DNA of 64,000 nt from Luscinia megarhynchos (GCA_034336665.1 CM067592.1:56162473-56226472), one strand, 5' to 3'; shown: positions 25,101 to 40,100, numbered from the stretch's first letter. Notes: generated from the letters alone by a model not told the origin. Numbers and translations are program-made.

Positions 25101-28100
25101 TTTCTATAAAAATTGCACATAGAGCCACCCATTCAGTTTGCTTAGCTCAGCTTGCACTATCAACCTCAGTGGGGCTACACCCATTACACAGCTGCCAACC
25201 TGGCAGAGATCTGATATTAACACTTCATCTCCCTACCTGCTGTTAGCAAAGAAGATTGATGATCTGAGTGGGAATTACATGAGACATGCAGAATGAGTGC
25301 AAGATGGGTCCAGACTAGCAAGCGTGGGTGGTCCAGATTAGCAAAGGTGGGTAGTCCAGTTTAGGAGCTCTTGGACCCAGATCCTGTTTGGGACCTCCCT
25401 GCAAGCTGTCTCTCAAGTCGTAACTTGTTTCCTGCCTGTTTTCTGGTCCTCCATTGGAAAAATGCACACCTTTCTGCATATGCCACATAAAACCAGGCTG
25501 CTGCTGCAGATGGGAGAAGTGGTGGGTGGGATGGCCAAGAGTGAAGGGGAGCAGCTGCTGAACAGGCAGCTTCTCACCACTAGCCCCGTCTGCAAAGCCC
25601 TTGGCAGCCTCTGGGAGCTGCCTGGCTTTCTTCTCAGACAGCCATCCCCATCTCCTGGGTGGTCGCATGTGTCCCGTGGGGAAAAGCTGCCGGTCGGTCT
25701 CCGAGCGGCACCACGTAATTGGGAATTGCCTTACTCCAGCACAGCCCCCGACTGACACCTTCAGAGTCGTGTCCCTGGCTGCTGGGAGAGCACACCTGTT
25801 CCCTCAGCCAGCCGTCACAGCTGCTCTGGCTGATGGCAGCTTCCTCGGGCTCCTTGCACAGCCCGTGCTGCATGGGGGTGGGTGGCAGAGCTCAGACCCT
25901 GCGTCGAGTCCAGGCAGGGACCAAGTGTCCTTCCCCAGGGGAAAGTGTCCTAACCCAGGGAAAGTGTCCTTCCCTAGGAGAAAGTGTCCTTCCCAAGGGA
26001 GCAAGTGTCCTTCCCCAGGAGCAAACATCCTTCCCCAAGGAGAAAGTGTCCTTCCCCATGGAGAAATTGTCCTTCCCTAGGAGCAAGTGCCCTTCCCCAG
26101 GGAGCACCTTTCCTCCGCAGGAGCTGCAGTGGTGCTGTGCACAAGGAGAGGCCAGCCCTGCAGCAAGTGGCAAAGCCCCATGCCCTGCCTGAGCTCTGAG
26201 ATGGGTGCTTTTGCTGTGTTTAATGGGATAACGAGTGGGGCAGGGCAGAGCGTTGAATAGGCTTTAAAGGTGGTGGCAGGATTTCCTCCTTTTCATGGCT
26301 GAGCTCCCTTTGCTTTCCTTATTTGTTTTCCTTTAAATTAGGAAATTATTTGCACTGAGATGGTGGTAAATCCGCTTTGCAGATTTTGCTTTGCTGTTTT
26401 CATAGTTTGTTCCCAGGCTGGGATTGACGCAGTTAGACTGTCTCAGTGCCCAAGCAACTGGCTTTACAGCAGGAAAACCTGGAGAACAGTTTTGGGATAT
26501 GAAACCACTGTGTACGCAAATTACATGAAGAATGCTAATATTTGGGGGATAGCATGTACTAGTATGTGAATATGCATTCTTCCTTAACTGTGTAAAACAG
26601 CTTGCTGCAATGAGAGCGCTGATATAGTCCTAGGATCGTGTGACCTACAAAAAAGAATAAAGGCCTGATCTGTTTTGTACTTACGCTGGCGTGAAAAAAA
26701 ATCTTCTTACACATTTTTTTTCCTTTAGTAACTCAAAATCTCTTTGGCATATTCTTTCCCCCCTCCATGTTACTGAATAAAGTCCCTCCTGTCCTGACAA
26801 GACTGTGTGATACAAGTTGAAATTCAGAGGTAATTTTTGTCTTTAAGTAACAAACTTCAGAAAATGAGTCATCTCTCAGTATCTAGTGTGAAGGAGTTTA
26901 ATTCAAATGCTGCATTTCCTTCAAGGCAGTAGTAAATCTAGAGTTTGGAAGCAAATTTGTACACAAGCAAAGGTGTTTGCCAAAGAGTTTTGTAACAAGA
27001 TTCATTGAAAACTGTAGCTAAATAAATCTGGAGCTATTATATGAGATATTGCTTTTATGCTTTTTTTATACATTGAAGTACAGTGGTCCTAAGTTAATGT
27101 TTTCCCAATTATCTGAAAAACAACCAAAACAAATGGTTAAATACTGGGAATTTTTATTTTAGGGCTATTGTGTTTAGGTAGGATTTTTGTTTGTTTGTTT
27201 GTTTTTCGGTTTTTTGTTTGCTTGTTTTGGAAAATTCAGTGTTGACTTTTGCAGACAGTTTCAGTGCAGCAGAAAGGCTAACACAGATTTGAGAACTGCT
27301 TGCATTTTATTAATGAGCAACTGGCATAGAACAAAATTTCTGTCAGTCTGCTACTTATTTTGTCATATGGGATACATGACTCCTGTATTAGCTATTACCA
27401 AATAAAGTTTTGTGTCACTTCACAAAGGCATTATTTCATGTTATCAGGCAGAAATACACAGCCAATATAAATCAGAATAACTCAGCCAAAGGCCATAAAG
27501 CTTTACTGTCTGAATATCTGTTTTGCAGTCTGCAAAGGACCGGCTCTGCATCTTTTTTTTCTCTCCATCTCTCTCTCACTGGCCCACACCCAGGCACACA
27601 CCCCCTTTTCTAAGTTTGCTGTGTCTCCTCCTCCCATTGTCTCGTGCAGTGGCAGCTTTTGTTCAATTATCTGCCACCCCTCGTGTGTGTGAAGGGAACA
27701 GGCAGAGCAGGGCATGGGATGGCTCCCCCTTATTTGCAGTGTTTCCAAACCCAGTGCTCCCAGTGCCAAGGGTCGTGCACAGCCAGTGGCATTATTTAAA
27801 TTCCCTTCCTCGACAAGATTATGCCATGGCAACAAAACTCAGTTCTGCTGACTGGAGGTGGGAAAAACGGAAGCGCTAGGATTAAGTAAATTTGTGTTAG
27901 AATAACTTAATTAGCAGTAAACTGTGCACATACCACAGCTAGTTGATAGAAGGAGTTGGGCAGCAGTGGGAAAAGGAGGACGAGGACAATCCCACGTTTT
28001 CTGTGATTAGGTGGCCCTCCCTCGAATTTGACAGCTTTTTGCTCTACTGACAATGTCAGCAAATGTGTTTCGTCTGTGGCATGAGAAAATTATATGGAAT

Positions 28101-31100
28101 TTTCCTGATGCTAGCCTTCTTTCCAACAGTCCCGTAACTTAGCATCTGAGTTTTGTTTGAACTGTTCCTTGAACTAGAAAGTCCTCTAAAGACTGGTTTA
28201 TTGAGAGTGGAACTAAATACCTCGGCTCTTTCTGAGCACTACTGCTGTATTTTCTAATTGTCTTGTTGAAAATTAAAAAATAGTATGCTCTGGAAGCCAA
28301 GGCTTATTAATAAAACCAAAAGCTGTGCCAGAAGAAGGGTTGCAGAGGTCCACCTGTGCCTCATTTGCAACTCAAGAGATTTTTTTCCCCCACTTTTACA
28401 TAGCAGGAGTGACAGCAATAAAGAGCAGTGCACATAAAAAGTGCACATGACGTAATCTGTGAAGCTGATATCGTGCTAATAGGTAATTTTATTCCAGAAC
28501 CAACCCTGACCACTGCTCTGTCACTGAAGTCAGGCAAATAATAAGCTGAAGTATTAAACCAATCTTGGAAGTAAATGACAGGTCTGGTTTTAGAGTCTGG
28601 AGGAGAAGAAAATCCATCAACTCTTCAATTTGGCATCTTACAAAGCAAACAGCCTCAAGCTCCATAAGAGACAAATTTTAAAAAGCTGGTTCCCTACCAC
28701 AATGATGCCTCTTTTCTCCATCTGAGAGAAGTGTTGTTTTTTTGTCTTTTAGCAGTATTCTGTGTTTTACTTATTTAAAGAGACTAGCACTATTTCCCCA
28801 AAACCAAATAAAAATGAAGCTAACCTCAAGAGCAGGGCTTTCTAAAATAGAAAAAGCCTGTATTCTGCTTTCAGCAGGCCCCTCCAATGCTGTGGATCAT
28901 CCTTCAGCTGCATGGCTTTCTGCATGTTGAAAAAAATCCAATTTTATTTCAAGAAAAACGAGATCTCAGCCCAAATTTGATGTGCTGGTTACTACAGCAT
29001 TGTGGGTTGGTGGTTTTTTCAGCTTTTGGGTTCTATACAGAGCTGCCCTGTTCTCAGTTTACACAAAAAGATCTAAAAATATCTCTTTACCTGAGTAGCT
29101 ATGTCTGTTTCCCCTTTCCAGGGGGAGATTGGCAGCTTATTGTAGGGAGGGACAAGTTCTCAGGAGAAAGGAGAGGAAAGGGAAAGGGAAAGGAAAAGGA
29201 AGAGGAAAAGGAAAAGGAAAAGGAGAAGAAAAAGGAAAAGGAAAAGGAAAAGAAAAGGAAAAGGAAAAGGAAAAGGAAAAGGAAAAGGAAAAGGAAAAGG
29301 GAAGACATCTCTTTTACCTGAAATGGCTCAATGTGGCACAGTGACTTCTACCCCAGGAATTTGGCAAAGGGTGCCTAAAAGCTATTGCAGACGATTTCAG
29401 GATATAGAATAGCATCTGAATGCTAGATTGTGGCATCTGCTGTAAGACTGATAGAGTAGAAATCATGTGAGACTCATTTACTTTCCCAAATCTCATTTGT
29501 TCAAACAATTGCTTTTGGGAAAGAATCTTACTTTGAAGTTTTGTAGCACTTTTCTTTTTTTCTCTTAATGGGAAGGCAAACAGTTTGTATGTGGAAATAC
29601 TTTTGTGGGAGAAGCAGGAGATGCTGCCAGTAATGTTTCCTGGTAAGACCTCTGGTTTTTTTGGTTTTTTTTAACGGATTATGGATTATCTTGTGATAGT
29701 TAGCTCTCTTATAGAAAATGGACTGTCTGACTACTCCATTTGACTTCGTATTCATTTGCTTTTGTTTACAGGGACCATATTTATACTGTTGATATGGACA
29801 CATCACATACAGAAGAAATTTATTTTAACAAAGTAAGTAGCTTTTATCATCATCCAGAAACCAAGGACACTAGAGCAAGCTTCAAATAAATAAGATGATG
29901 ACTTTGTTTTAAAGAACTTGCCAGCACTGCTGTAAAACTGTAATAAGCAAGTAAGATGGCGTTGCTAATCATATTTGGGGAGAGCTAGAATAGCAATCAT
30001 GTCCTCTGCAGATTTCTGATAAGTGGTTTAGCTGGACTGATAAGCAATCTGTACTAAAATATGGCGAGGTCCCTGATGGAGCATCTGTCAAACATCTATT
30101 CATTTATATGCAGCAGTTTTCTATAACAACTAGACTATCCCAATTAAGTCTACTGAAACTTTTATCATAAGAAGCAAGTTACATATTCTCACATGCAAAT
30201 TTTTTTTTTAATAAATAAAGTCTTACTATAACATCACTTTGTAGGTGTATTCACATTATCTCCGTGGGAAGTTGCATTCAGATGAAGAAAAGCTTTGTCT
30301 GCTTTCCTACAATGTATATTAACATGAACATACTGAAAATAATCTCCCTTCTTCTCCTTTGCTTTGCATTCATATTGTGTAACACATGTTAAACACAGCC
30401 TTGGTTTAACAGATCATACAAATTTGGACATTGGATGAATTCTACTGGAGGAGAGGACAGTGCTTCATTATAAGTATGAATGATGCTGAAAGTGAACTTT
30501 TTAACTCATCAAAGAGTGAGGCACCAGGCCTATAATGGAAATGAACATTAATGGTTACTCTTTCAGCTTGGACCCCTCCATGAATGCACAGTGCCTCAGT
30601 TTACTGATCAGGAGCACTGTCAGAACTATTATGGCAGTCTAAGGTGATGTCATCTTAGGCGATGTGATTTTAAACAATGTTTTATTATAATTAATAAGCC
30701 TTACGTATCTGACCATTTTTGAAACTCATCGCAAAAAAAGCCTGGCTGGGATTTACTGGTAAATCTTTGGAGGAAGAGTGTTAGCAGATAAAGTCAGCAG
30801 TGTCTTGACAAGTGAAAAACTCTGGGAGCTTGTTAGCTGAATTGAAGTGGTAAGAATTACCTGAATTTTATTTCTTTCCAGATCTAAAATGTTGTCTTTG
30901 AGAATGCATATTTCATTTAGAATCCAGTGAAGGTTCATAGTCCATAAATGATAACTCTGACTTGTAGAGAAATATCAATTAAAAGAAGAGAACATCTAGT
31001 ACTTTTAAGAAAAAAACCACATTTTTCAAAGTTGGCCTATTGTTGAATTCTGTTAGTTTAGGCTTTAAAGAAAGAGGGATTGGTTTCCAGTCTCATGAAT

Positions 31101-34100
31101 TGGAGGCAAAACAAAGTTAAATGAATGCTCCACATCACTAAACCTTCATTGTTGTGGTGAATTAATCATGGAGGAAGAGTGCACAAAACTTTAAATAAAT
31201 GTATGTCCCAAAGCTAGACTCCCCTAGGGGACTTCTACTTCTGAAATTGAAAGTAAAAAACCGGAGTTCTAATTGATTTCTCTCTTTATTCTTGCAGAAA
31301 TTGACATGGAAATCTAGACAAGCTGATGTAGACACATGCAGAATGAAGGGAAAACACAAGGTAGGCAATTTTCATTTCTTCTGCAACTGCCACTTTGGTT
31401 TAGTTGCATCACTATTATCTCAGGCTGCTGTCTGTGATGTGGAATGGATCATGCCATTCACTTCTTACCAGTAATTGTTTTCTCCATCAACCCACTGAAG
31501 GCTTTAATTTGCAAAAGTAGTTCACTTTGAATGTGATGAAATATTACGACAGAAGCTGCAGCAATATCCTGAAATACTTCAGGCACTGAGCAGGTAACAA
31601 TGCTTACTGTACTGATTTTGCTTACCATTGCTTCAAAAGCCAAGGGCTGCTGTGCATCTCCCTGTGGGAGTTTACTGAGAAGTTTGGGTACAGGATCAGA
31701 AAGCATGAATGTGGGGCTATAGAAAGACTGTTTCTCACACCAGTTCCACCCTCTTGTAACCTGTGACTGGCACAAGTATCATAATTAGATATATCATAGT
31801 TTGATTCTTTACTTCCCCTTCTAGTTACAGAAGATTTATGCCAGTACATTGTGGTGGTGCTGGCACTGTCTGACAGTGGCATGGGTGACCAGATCAGATT
31901 TTTTCACTCTTCAGGAAAGCAAGTTTTCAAACAAAATTCACCTTTGTCAACAACAGCAAACTAGGAGCTATAATATGAATGCTGTGTCTTCAGCTCTTTG
32001 TAATTTTTGAATCACTAGAATATAAATTACAATTTTCCCATTGTCAGTTAAATGCAGTCAAAATAAGGCCAGAGTATCACAGTGGGTACCCACCAATATA
32101 ATTGTAAACCTGACAATGAAATATCACTGTTTAAAAATAAAAGCTCAAAATCCTGTAGTTGAAATAGTGTTTATTATTTTTCTTCAGGATGAATGTCATA
32201 ACTTTATTAAGGTTCTCCTAAAAAGGAATGAAGATACACTGTTTATCTGTGGAACAAATGCATTCAACCCTTCTTGTAGGAACTACAAGGTATGTAATCT
32301 GTTTGTGGAATTTCACTTATGCCTTGTCTTTTGGTTGGATTTTTTGTGACTATGTGGGCAGCAGCATGAGGTTGTCATTCAGCTGTGCACCATTCAACTT
32401 TTGAAAAATTTGTTCTGACTTGTTTCAGTGCTACTGAGTTCAATGTTGATTGGATTTCTGGGAAAATCTCAGACTGAATACCGAGTTCTTTGCAACTCCT
32501 GCACATCAAGGGTATTGCCACTTTGCATTGCCCTCCATAGGTGCAGAGTCCTTCAGATCCCTGCCTGGAGATGTAGTCACTCCTCAGAAAGTTCCTCAGC
32601 TTGTCACTAACATTCACATCAAATCATAGACTAATATTGGGGTTACTTCGGAGTAGCATGCTTTAAAATTTCTGTTGTACTGTTCTCAGTCACAAGACCA
32701 GTTCTCAAGATGCTTGAGGGCATAGCAAGCAAAAGCTGAGATTCTTGTGAGCCCCTCAGACAGGGACACGGTGGAGATCCTGCAGCTTTGTGTGCTGGGG
32801 AGGTGATGGAACAGCAAATCTCCACAAGGAGCAGTACAGCAGGACAGTGATGTGTTCCTCATTTGCTGGGGACCTGCAAAGCCAAAATGTTATCTAGAGC
32901 AGTGAAGAAACTCTGCTGGTCCATGTGTACTTGACATTAATGCCCTGAAGCCAATTTATTCCTTGGGTATAGTGTAGCCCAGGAGACTCCATTCCAATAG
33001 GACCCATCCATTGAAATGTTTCCTATTTTCTTAGGCTTTCACCATTATATTCTGATATAACTCCCAACAGTGGATGTCTCTGGACTAGCTTTGAAATATT
33101 TTTTTTAGGCTTTTGACATCCAGACGCTGGTTTTCTAGACACTGTTAAGTCCCACAGGTCATTTCTCATCTTTTTTTCTGGAAAAATAAAATTCAGTTTT
33201 ACTGATGCTGCTCTTGACAAAATCACAACTGTCATTCAGGTTTTGGGTTCAGATTTATTGTAAAAAAACAGAATAAAGATGTTCCAGGAGAACTACTCCC
33301 CTAGTGGTATTCACTGTGACTGCTGCTCTTCCTTGATTTTTGTGCAATGGTGCTTTACCTCATTTAGCCACTATAATGGCTGCAGTTTAGAAAACACAGG
33401 AGAGAAATGCAGGGTAGTATTTTCTTCCAGTCTGTGGAGGAAGAACCAAATTTGAGTGAGAATACAAGCCTGTGTCATGGTAACTGTGAGGTACAGTTAG
33501 CTTCTGTGTTAACAGCTGTTTCTTTTATTCTTTCTTTCCATGCCTGCTCCTGGTATGCGATGAAGCTTCTTGATCTCAGGGCTGTCTTCTAGTACAGTTT
33601 GTAATTTTTTATCTCTGAATGCCATTACTGAGGCTAACAAATCTCAGCCAGTCTCCTCGCATGGAAGTTGTCTTTTAGATAGAATTACAGCTTCCTTTGG
33701 CATCGTGATGTGAGGCATATAAATGGCCTCCTTATCCTTGCTCCAGAGTTTTCATCCCCTGTGATGCAGGGCTGGATAGTGATCCCTCTGGCAGTCTCCA
33801 GAAGGCCTCTGCAACACCTGGCCTGGCTTTTCCTCCATGTGTTGTTTCATTGTACAGAGAGAACCAAACGTGTGCCAAACAGAAGGCAGGGCTCCCCCTC
33901 GAACATGCCAGTGGTTGTGAGGGTGTGGAGCTTGGTGCACGAAGAGTCCTCTCACTACCACATGAAATGCTTTTCAGCCTTTGAGTAAACACAACTAACT
34001 CTCCTCAGAGTGGATTTTGACAGGAAGGATACATTACAGAAAACAAATGATCACAAATCATCCTCTGAAGGACTTGGAAGCCATAGTATTCAAATTAAAA

Positions 34101-37100
34101 GTTGATTTAAGTTTATGGTGTTGCATGGGTTATTTCTCATGCTCTTTGAATCTTTACTGTATGTGATCTATACAGTATGAGCTGGACAAGTTGCCTGAAT
34201 AAGCCACAAAGGTTCTTATTCCCAAAATACTGTAGTATAAGCATCTTAAAGAGGTAAGAGGTGTACAATTCTCCCTTAGCTCACCAAATCTTCTTGAACT
34301 TCACGTAAAGTCAATCTGTATATTTGTGTTATTGTCAGTGCCCAGGGTAAATTTATTTCCCTGGAGTTACAGATAAGCCTCAGAATTTACTATTCCTACA
34401 CAGATCAACTCTTGCCTGGTGGTAAGAGGATTCTCTGTGACATGGGCTCAACTGGCGTAGTAAAACTTGAAGAGCATATTTCTGAATATGCAAATCAAGG
34501 AAGAGAGCACCACTGTTAAGATTAGAGCAGAAGGATCTCTGGGCTTGGGGGAGAAAAATGCACACAGAGATAATTGCCCTAGTGTTGTTTCTTCTGAATG
34601 CTGTGGTTTGCAGTCTTTTCTGTGTATAAGAGCGCTTCTGTTGGGTCACTGTTGAGGATAAATTTTGGAGCCTTGCCAGAACCACAGACCACATAGCCTG
34701 CTACAGTTAAAAACAAAACTTGTGTGCAGATAAAACATAGACTGAAGACTTTTGTAAAATGTGTCAGAATGAGAATGATTAGTTCCAAAAGAATGCCTGA
34801 CTTACTGGACATACATTTTTCAGACTTATTTTAATACCATGATTTTTGTCAAGTTTTTACTTCATAGTCAGGAGTAGAGTTAGAGAAAGGGCTTTCTTCT
34901 CTGCCCAGAAAAGAAGAAACATCTCTTCTGAGAATAATCCTCATCCTAGGAAAGAAGTTTTGTTTCTTTCTTTCTCTATCTGAGGAACTCCCTTTGATTT
35001 TTCAGATGGATACCTTGGACTATCTGGAAGAGGAATTCAGTGGAATGGCCAGGTGCCCCTATGATGCAAAGCATGCCAACGTTGCATTGTTTGCAGGTAA
35101 AACGATGGAGATAAACTTATTACTTTCTATCCTGCAGTCCAGGTTTGGGATAACACTGTGCCTCTTGCTTGAGCCCAGAATGCCTAAATCTAAAAGGTGT
35201 CAAAGGGGTTGAACAATGACTGAAAAGTGAGGGCGTAAGGAAATTCCTAGCAAAAAAAATGCCTTTCCTTCTCTGGAATTAACTCCACTGTCATCAAGCC
35301 TGAGTTTCCTGGATCAATATTTCAGTGTTTCCTGTATTCTTGATGATATGGCCAGTGTGAGGCACCGTTTCTGGCTGCATCCAGCCCCTGTGAACGTCAA
35401 AGGAAGTCAAGGCTTGTGTAAGCTTTAATGAGGATTAAGCAGGATATGCTCTTTAACAACTCTAAGCCTGAGCTAACATTCATAATAAGAGGAAGTTAGG
35501 GAAAATGCTGTGGCATGCCCTTTTCTAGATCTAGAAGGGAAGGGAAGGTGATTTTTTAAAAAAAAAGCTGAAAACATCTCTGCTGAAAACAAATATGGTC
35601 TTACCAGCTGCTATAGACAGAAGGAGAGAAGTGTATTGGTTAGTGGTGATTTATGCTGCATGCAGCAGAAAAGTGTTAACTCAGATTTGTACTACAATTG
35701 TCAGAAAAAGTGAGATCTTATAAATGGGGTTAATTTTGGCTGTTGATTGTGCAGTATTTTTGTATACCTCTTCAGGAATTTCTTTATTAAACTTCTCTTA
35801 GTGTGAACCCTGCTGATCTTTTCTTAGATCTGGCTGTTAGATAGGTGGTGAAAATAATAAAGACATCATCTGTGATAAAGTGAGTCCTCCTCAGCAGGTA
35901 TGATGCTTTAAAACAGAGCCTGGGTACTCACATGGAAATAAGCTAAGCTATTACTCTGAAGATTTAAGAATGTGCAAGTATTTCAGCCATTCTGAAATGA
36001 GTCCATAACCAAAGGTCCCTATTAAGCCCTACTGTGTTTGAGGTATCATCATGTGCCTCACAGAGAAGAGATTTTATAACCTGTTTCAATTTTTTTTTTT
36101 TTTTTACTCTTTATAGTGCAAATAAATGGGTCCTTTTGTTTCAAAAATAGCAATGATGATAATCATAGTACGTGATTTCTTAATTACAGTCACAGGCAGA
36201 AAGATACAGTAGAAATTCTCTAATTGTAGCAATTCATAAAGCATGGAAAGAGAGCAGCTTCTTCAGAGAAATATTTTTCCCATGTATCTCAGACTCCCTC
36301 TTCTTCTAGATGGGTCTTTCTCAGTGCAATGGCCAAGAAAGAGTTTATGACCAGCCTATTGTAAACATTCACTTTGAATACAGACAAAGTTCAGAAATAT
36401 TACTCCAAATTTGTCACTGAAGAAATCCTTGTATTATTTAAAAATAAAGAGAATATTTATGGAAATTATCATCCTCCTTCATGGTGATTCAGAATATATT
36501 TGATACAGTTCAAATAAATATTTGTAGAATATGCTCCATAAATCTGCTAGCTTCAGAAAATCACTGGTTTATATGTCTTACATATTGATACCCATGCTAA
36601 CTTTTCAGAGTGCAGTGAAACAGAACAGTTTCAGAACAGTTTAGGGCACTAATCCAGGTCATCTGAGTTTGTTGGATGCACTTACATGAATATGACTCTA
36701 TTTGCAGCCTGTAGCTATTATAGCTGAAATGTGTGAATTGTAGTTGGTCACAGGAACTTGGCAGGAAAGAAAATAAGAGTGTGGTTGTATTAACATGAGC
36801 TCAGACATCTATATCTAAACAATTGAGCTTTTTATTCGATTTTAAAAGGGGGGGGATGGGACACATTGTAATTATTTTTTTTATTTTGTGAAGAAAAAAT
36901 GATCATTCTTAAGTAGCCAAATATGGACAAGAATTGCATGACTCAGAACAAAGCATACAGTACTGCTAATAAAAAACAGTCTGAATTTTAAATCTGGAGC
37001 TAAAATTCACAGACTCACAGAGTTTCTAGGGTTGGATGGGAGCTCTGGAAATCATCCAGCCCAACCCACCCTGCCAAGGCAGGGTCACCTGCAGCAAGAC

Positions 37101-40100
37101 ACAGGAATGTGTCCAGGTGGGGCTTGAATGCCTCCAGATAGGGAGACTCCACAACCTCCAGGGGAAGGCTGTTACAGTGCTCTGCCACCCTCAACATAAA
37201 GAAGTCCTTCCTTGTCTTGAGGTGGAACTTCTTGAGTTTTAGTTTATGGCCATTGCTCCTTGTCCTGCCTCAGGGCACCAATGAAAAGTCTAGCACCACC
37301 CTCTCCACAACTGCCTTTCAGACAGTGGTATGCATTAATGAGATTCCCTCCCAGTCTTAAATTAAGTGTTGTTTGAAAGTGTAATGAGGAGAGCTTGACC
37401 AGTAGAAGCCTCTCTGCTTTGTCCTGAGAATGTCCTCAGTTCTGGTGCCTTCAAGGCACCAACATAATCTCTATCAAAGGAGATGTAGACAATCCAGATT
37501 TTTATGCAGACACAGTAGAGACACAATTTTGTGTGCTCATGCTGCACCACTGGTGCTTCTAGCAGACATTGTGTTCCAAGATCTATCTCACACATGAAAA
37601 CAGTCCTGTACAGTTACCAAGACCTGCAAACAGAATAGACAACAAATAAAATTTTTAAATGTTGCAGAACCTTGTGCTTTTGTGTCCTTATAGTTTTGTA
37701 TGTTTTGGTTGTACTTGGGGTGCCATTTTGCAGGCCCTATCTTACCACTTGTCCTCCATTCTTTAAGAGAGAAGAATGCATAATTAATATGGTAAATGCC
37801 TAAAATGCATGCTAGAAAAGAAATATTGATGGGCAATCCTCCTCCATCTCTTTTCATTCCTGTTTCGGCAGGGCTCCCAGCATGCTATTTAATTTTTTGT
37901 TAGTGATCTTTAGCAGAGTAGAAGTGCTCTCAAGAGCTGAAATTTTCACAAGTGTCAATTAGCTGACAGTCTTCATGTCCTGTCTGGTTTGCAGTCCCAG
38001 TTAAAACCAAAAGTTCTGTTGTATTTGTTTTGTTGACATACCTAGGCAGAATTTCTGAGCACTGAAGTAGTGACATGTAACTAGATAGGGTAGCTCAGTA
38101 TGACGTACCTAAACTGAAGAAGAATTATTCCAAAAGGTAATTTTCTTCTGCAGGATCCCTCTGCAATTACCATTTTGCAAAGTGATGACTTGCTTGTTCA
38201 GTACTCAGTTCCATTTACCTAGCTGGATTTTTTCTTTCCTTCAGTGTTCCTAAGGAGACTGTGATGGCTTTGTTTCCCCTTCTCATCTGACTGATGAGAG
38301 AAGAAGCAATTGCATTGTTCCTAATGCTCCTCCCCTCTTGTTTGTTCTTTCCATGCTCCCCAGAGGGAAAGCTGTATTCTGCCACAGTGACCGACTTCCT
38401 TGCGATAGATGCAGTCATCTACCGGAGCCTTGGAGACAGCCCGACCCTGCGGACAGTCAAACATGACTCCAAGTGGTTGAAAGGTAGATAAACAAACAAG
38501 GCAGCATCTCTGATGAGAGTCTTGGGTTTCTGACAGACCTCTTTGTCATTTCATTTCACCAGTGCTTTCTGGCAGAAAGAGGGAAGTAGATTACATCTCC
38601 TGCTTATTCTGATCTGTTTATCTCTTTCTCTCTTCTCCAAGTTACTGGATTTGACAGAAGCTGTGAGCTGGGTAGATCAGAATATGTATTCCAGTGAGCT
38701 TTCCAAGCTGAAATCCACCAGTTTATGTCTGTTGGATGGAAAAGTTGGAGCTTGCAGGGCTGTGTTTGACAATATTCCTGCCACAGCACTGCTAGGTAAC
38801 AATCAAGGCTTTGTGAAGTACAAAAGGTTTGTCTTGTAATGTTAAGATTCATTAAGGAAACTAAAATTATGGGAATATTGCACAAAGCCTTTCTGTTACA
38901 GTTCTTAAGGATTGTACTGCTGCCATTGAATTAGGCAATTTCTGTGTTCTAAATGCCCTCATTGTTAAGGGTGGTGCTGTTTAGCTTCATGTAGGTGTTA
39001 AGAATTGTTAGCATTTGGAGTGATTTTAACAGAGCGCAAAGCCGTAGTTTCAAGTCTTTCTCTGCATGCAGAAATGTTTTGCCAGGTGTCAACTTTAGCT
39101 GTCCCACTTTGCTTGCTGCTACAGACACGTGTGGGCAGAAAGAGTTAGGTGGTTTGTTATTCCCTCAGCTCACAGCCTGGCTGCCATAAAGAGCATTGCT
39201 TGGTCCCCTCAGGCATATAGTTATAAATGCCTGTTTACCTTTCCCCTTACTCCATCAGGGCAGATGTATTAATGGCAGAGACTTAACTACCTTGCAGAGA
39301 TGTTGCACAGACCTGTTCCCAGCTCTCCTGTCCCCAGACAGTGATTCTTCTGCAGCAGTGATTTGTTTGTTCTGAAAACTGATCAAGTTTGTCAAGAACA
39401 GGCGTTTCAGCTCTGGATGTTAAGTGTGAATGTATTTGGCTTCTCTTTGCATTCTGTATCCTGTACATGGTGCCTGAATCAGGTGTCTTGGGTTCCTGTG
39501 TTTTTTTCCAGAACCGTACTTTGTTCAGGCAGTAGACTATGGCAATTACATCTACTTCTTCTTCCGGGAAATAGCAGTGGAGTACAATAGCATGGGAAAG
39601 GTAAGGGCAAAACAAGGCAAAAACAAGGCAAAAACAAGGCAAAAACAAGGCAAAAACATTGCCTTGAATGACTTTGTCAGATTCAGGAGGAGGAAAACTT
39701 ACGCTATTCTTGGACCAATGCTGTTACAACTGACCTTGAAATGAGAACCATAAATCATGATGACAAGGTCAGAATTTTGAGAAGATTCCTATTGCTCAAG
39801 CCAAGAGGTTGGCTGGAGTGAAACATTGCACTGTCTTGAAAGGAAAATGCATGGTTTCTTACAGTGATGGTGTATGCTAGAGTCTCTTTTCTGTAATTAT
39901 AAAAAGCACAAGGCTAATGCATTTAGTTTACATAGTAGATAATTGTTAAAACAGATTCCAAAGCAGGAAGAAATTCTTCTGTAAGAAATATGAATTAGAG
40001 TGCTGAGTAAACAGGGGTAGGAATTTTGTGCTCTGCCTTTCTGCAGAGAATAATTAAACACTTTCTGTATTTTTGCTAATTTCACAATAGCTTTCTGACT

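Larger units (their letters stand above)
24582..29771. other. SEMA6A intron 2
   Basis: This 5.2-kb intron contains a 23-bp duplication near 25308-25358, the ~20-bp minisatellite at 25924-26106, a (TTTG)n run near 27188-27206 and the polypurine tract at 29160-29305. No additional exon is supported. Confidence 0.65.

Noticed and set aside
25601..26199. Overlapping frames of 71 to 159 codons on both strands with repetitive Pro/Ser/Gly
   Set aside because: They are read through the ~20-bp minisatellite; all frames look similar because of the repeat, not because of coding.
28887..29321. 144-codon plus frame ending in a long Lys/Glu run
   Set aside because: Driven by the (GGAAAA)n tract in intron 2; no splice or homology support.
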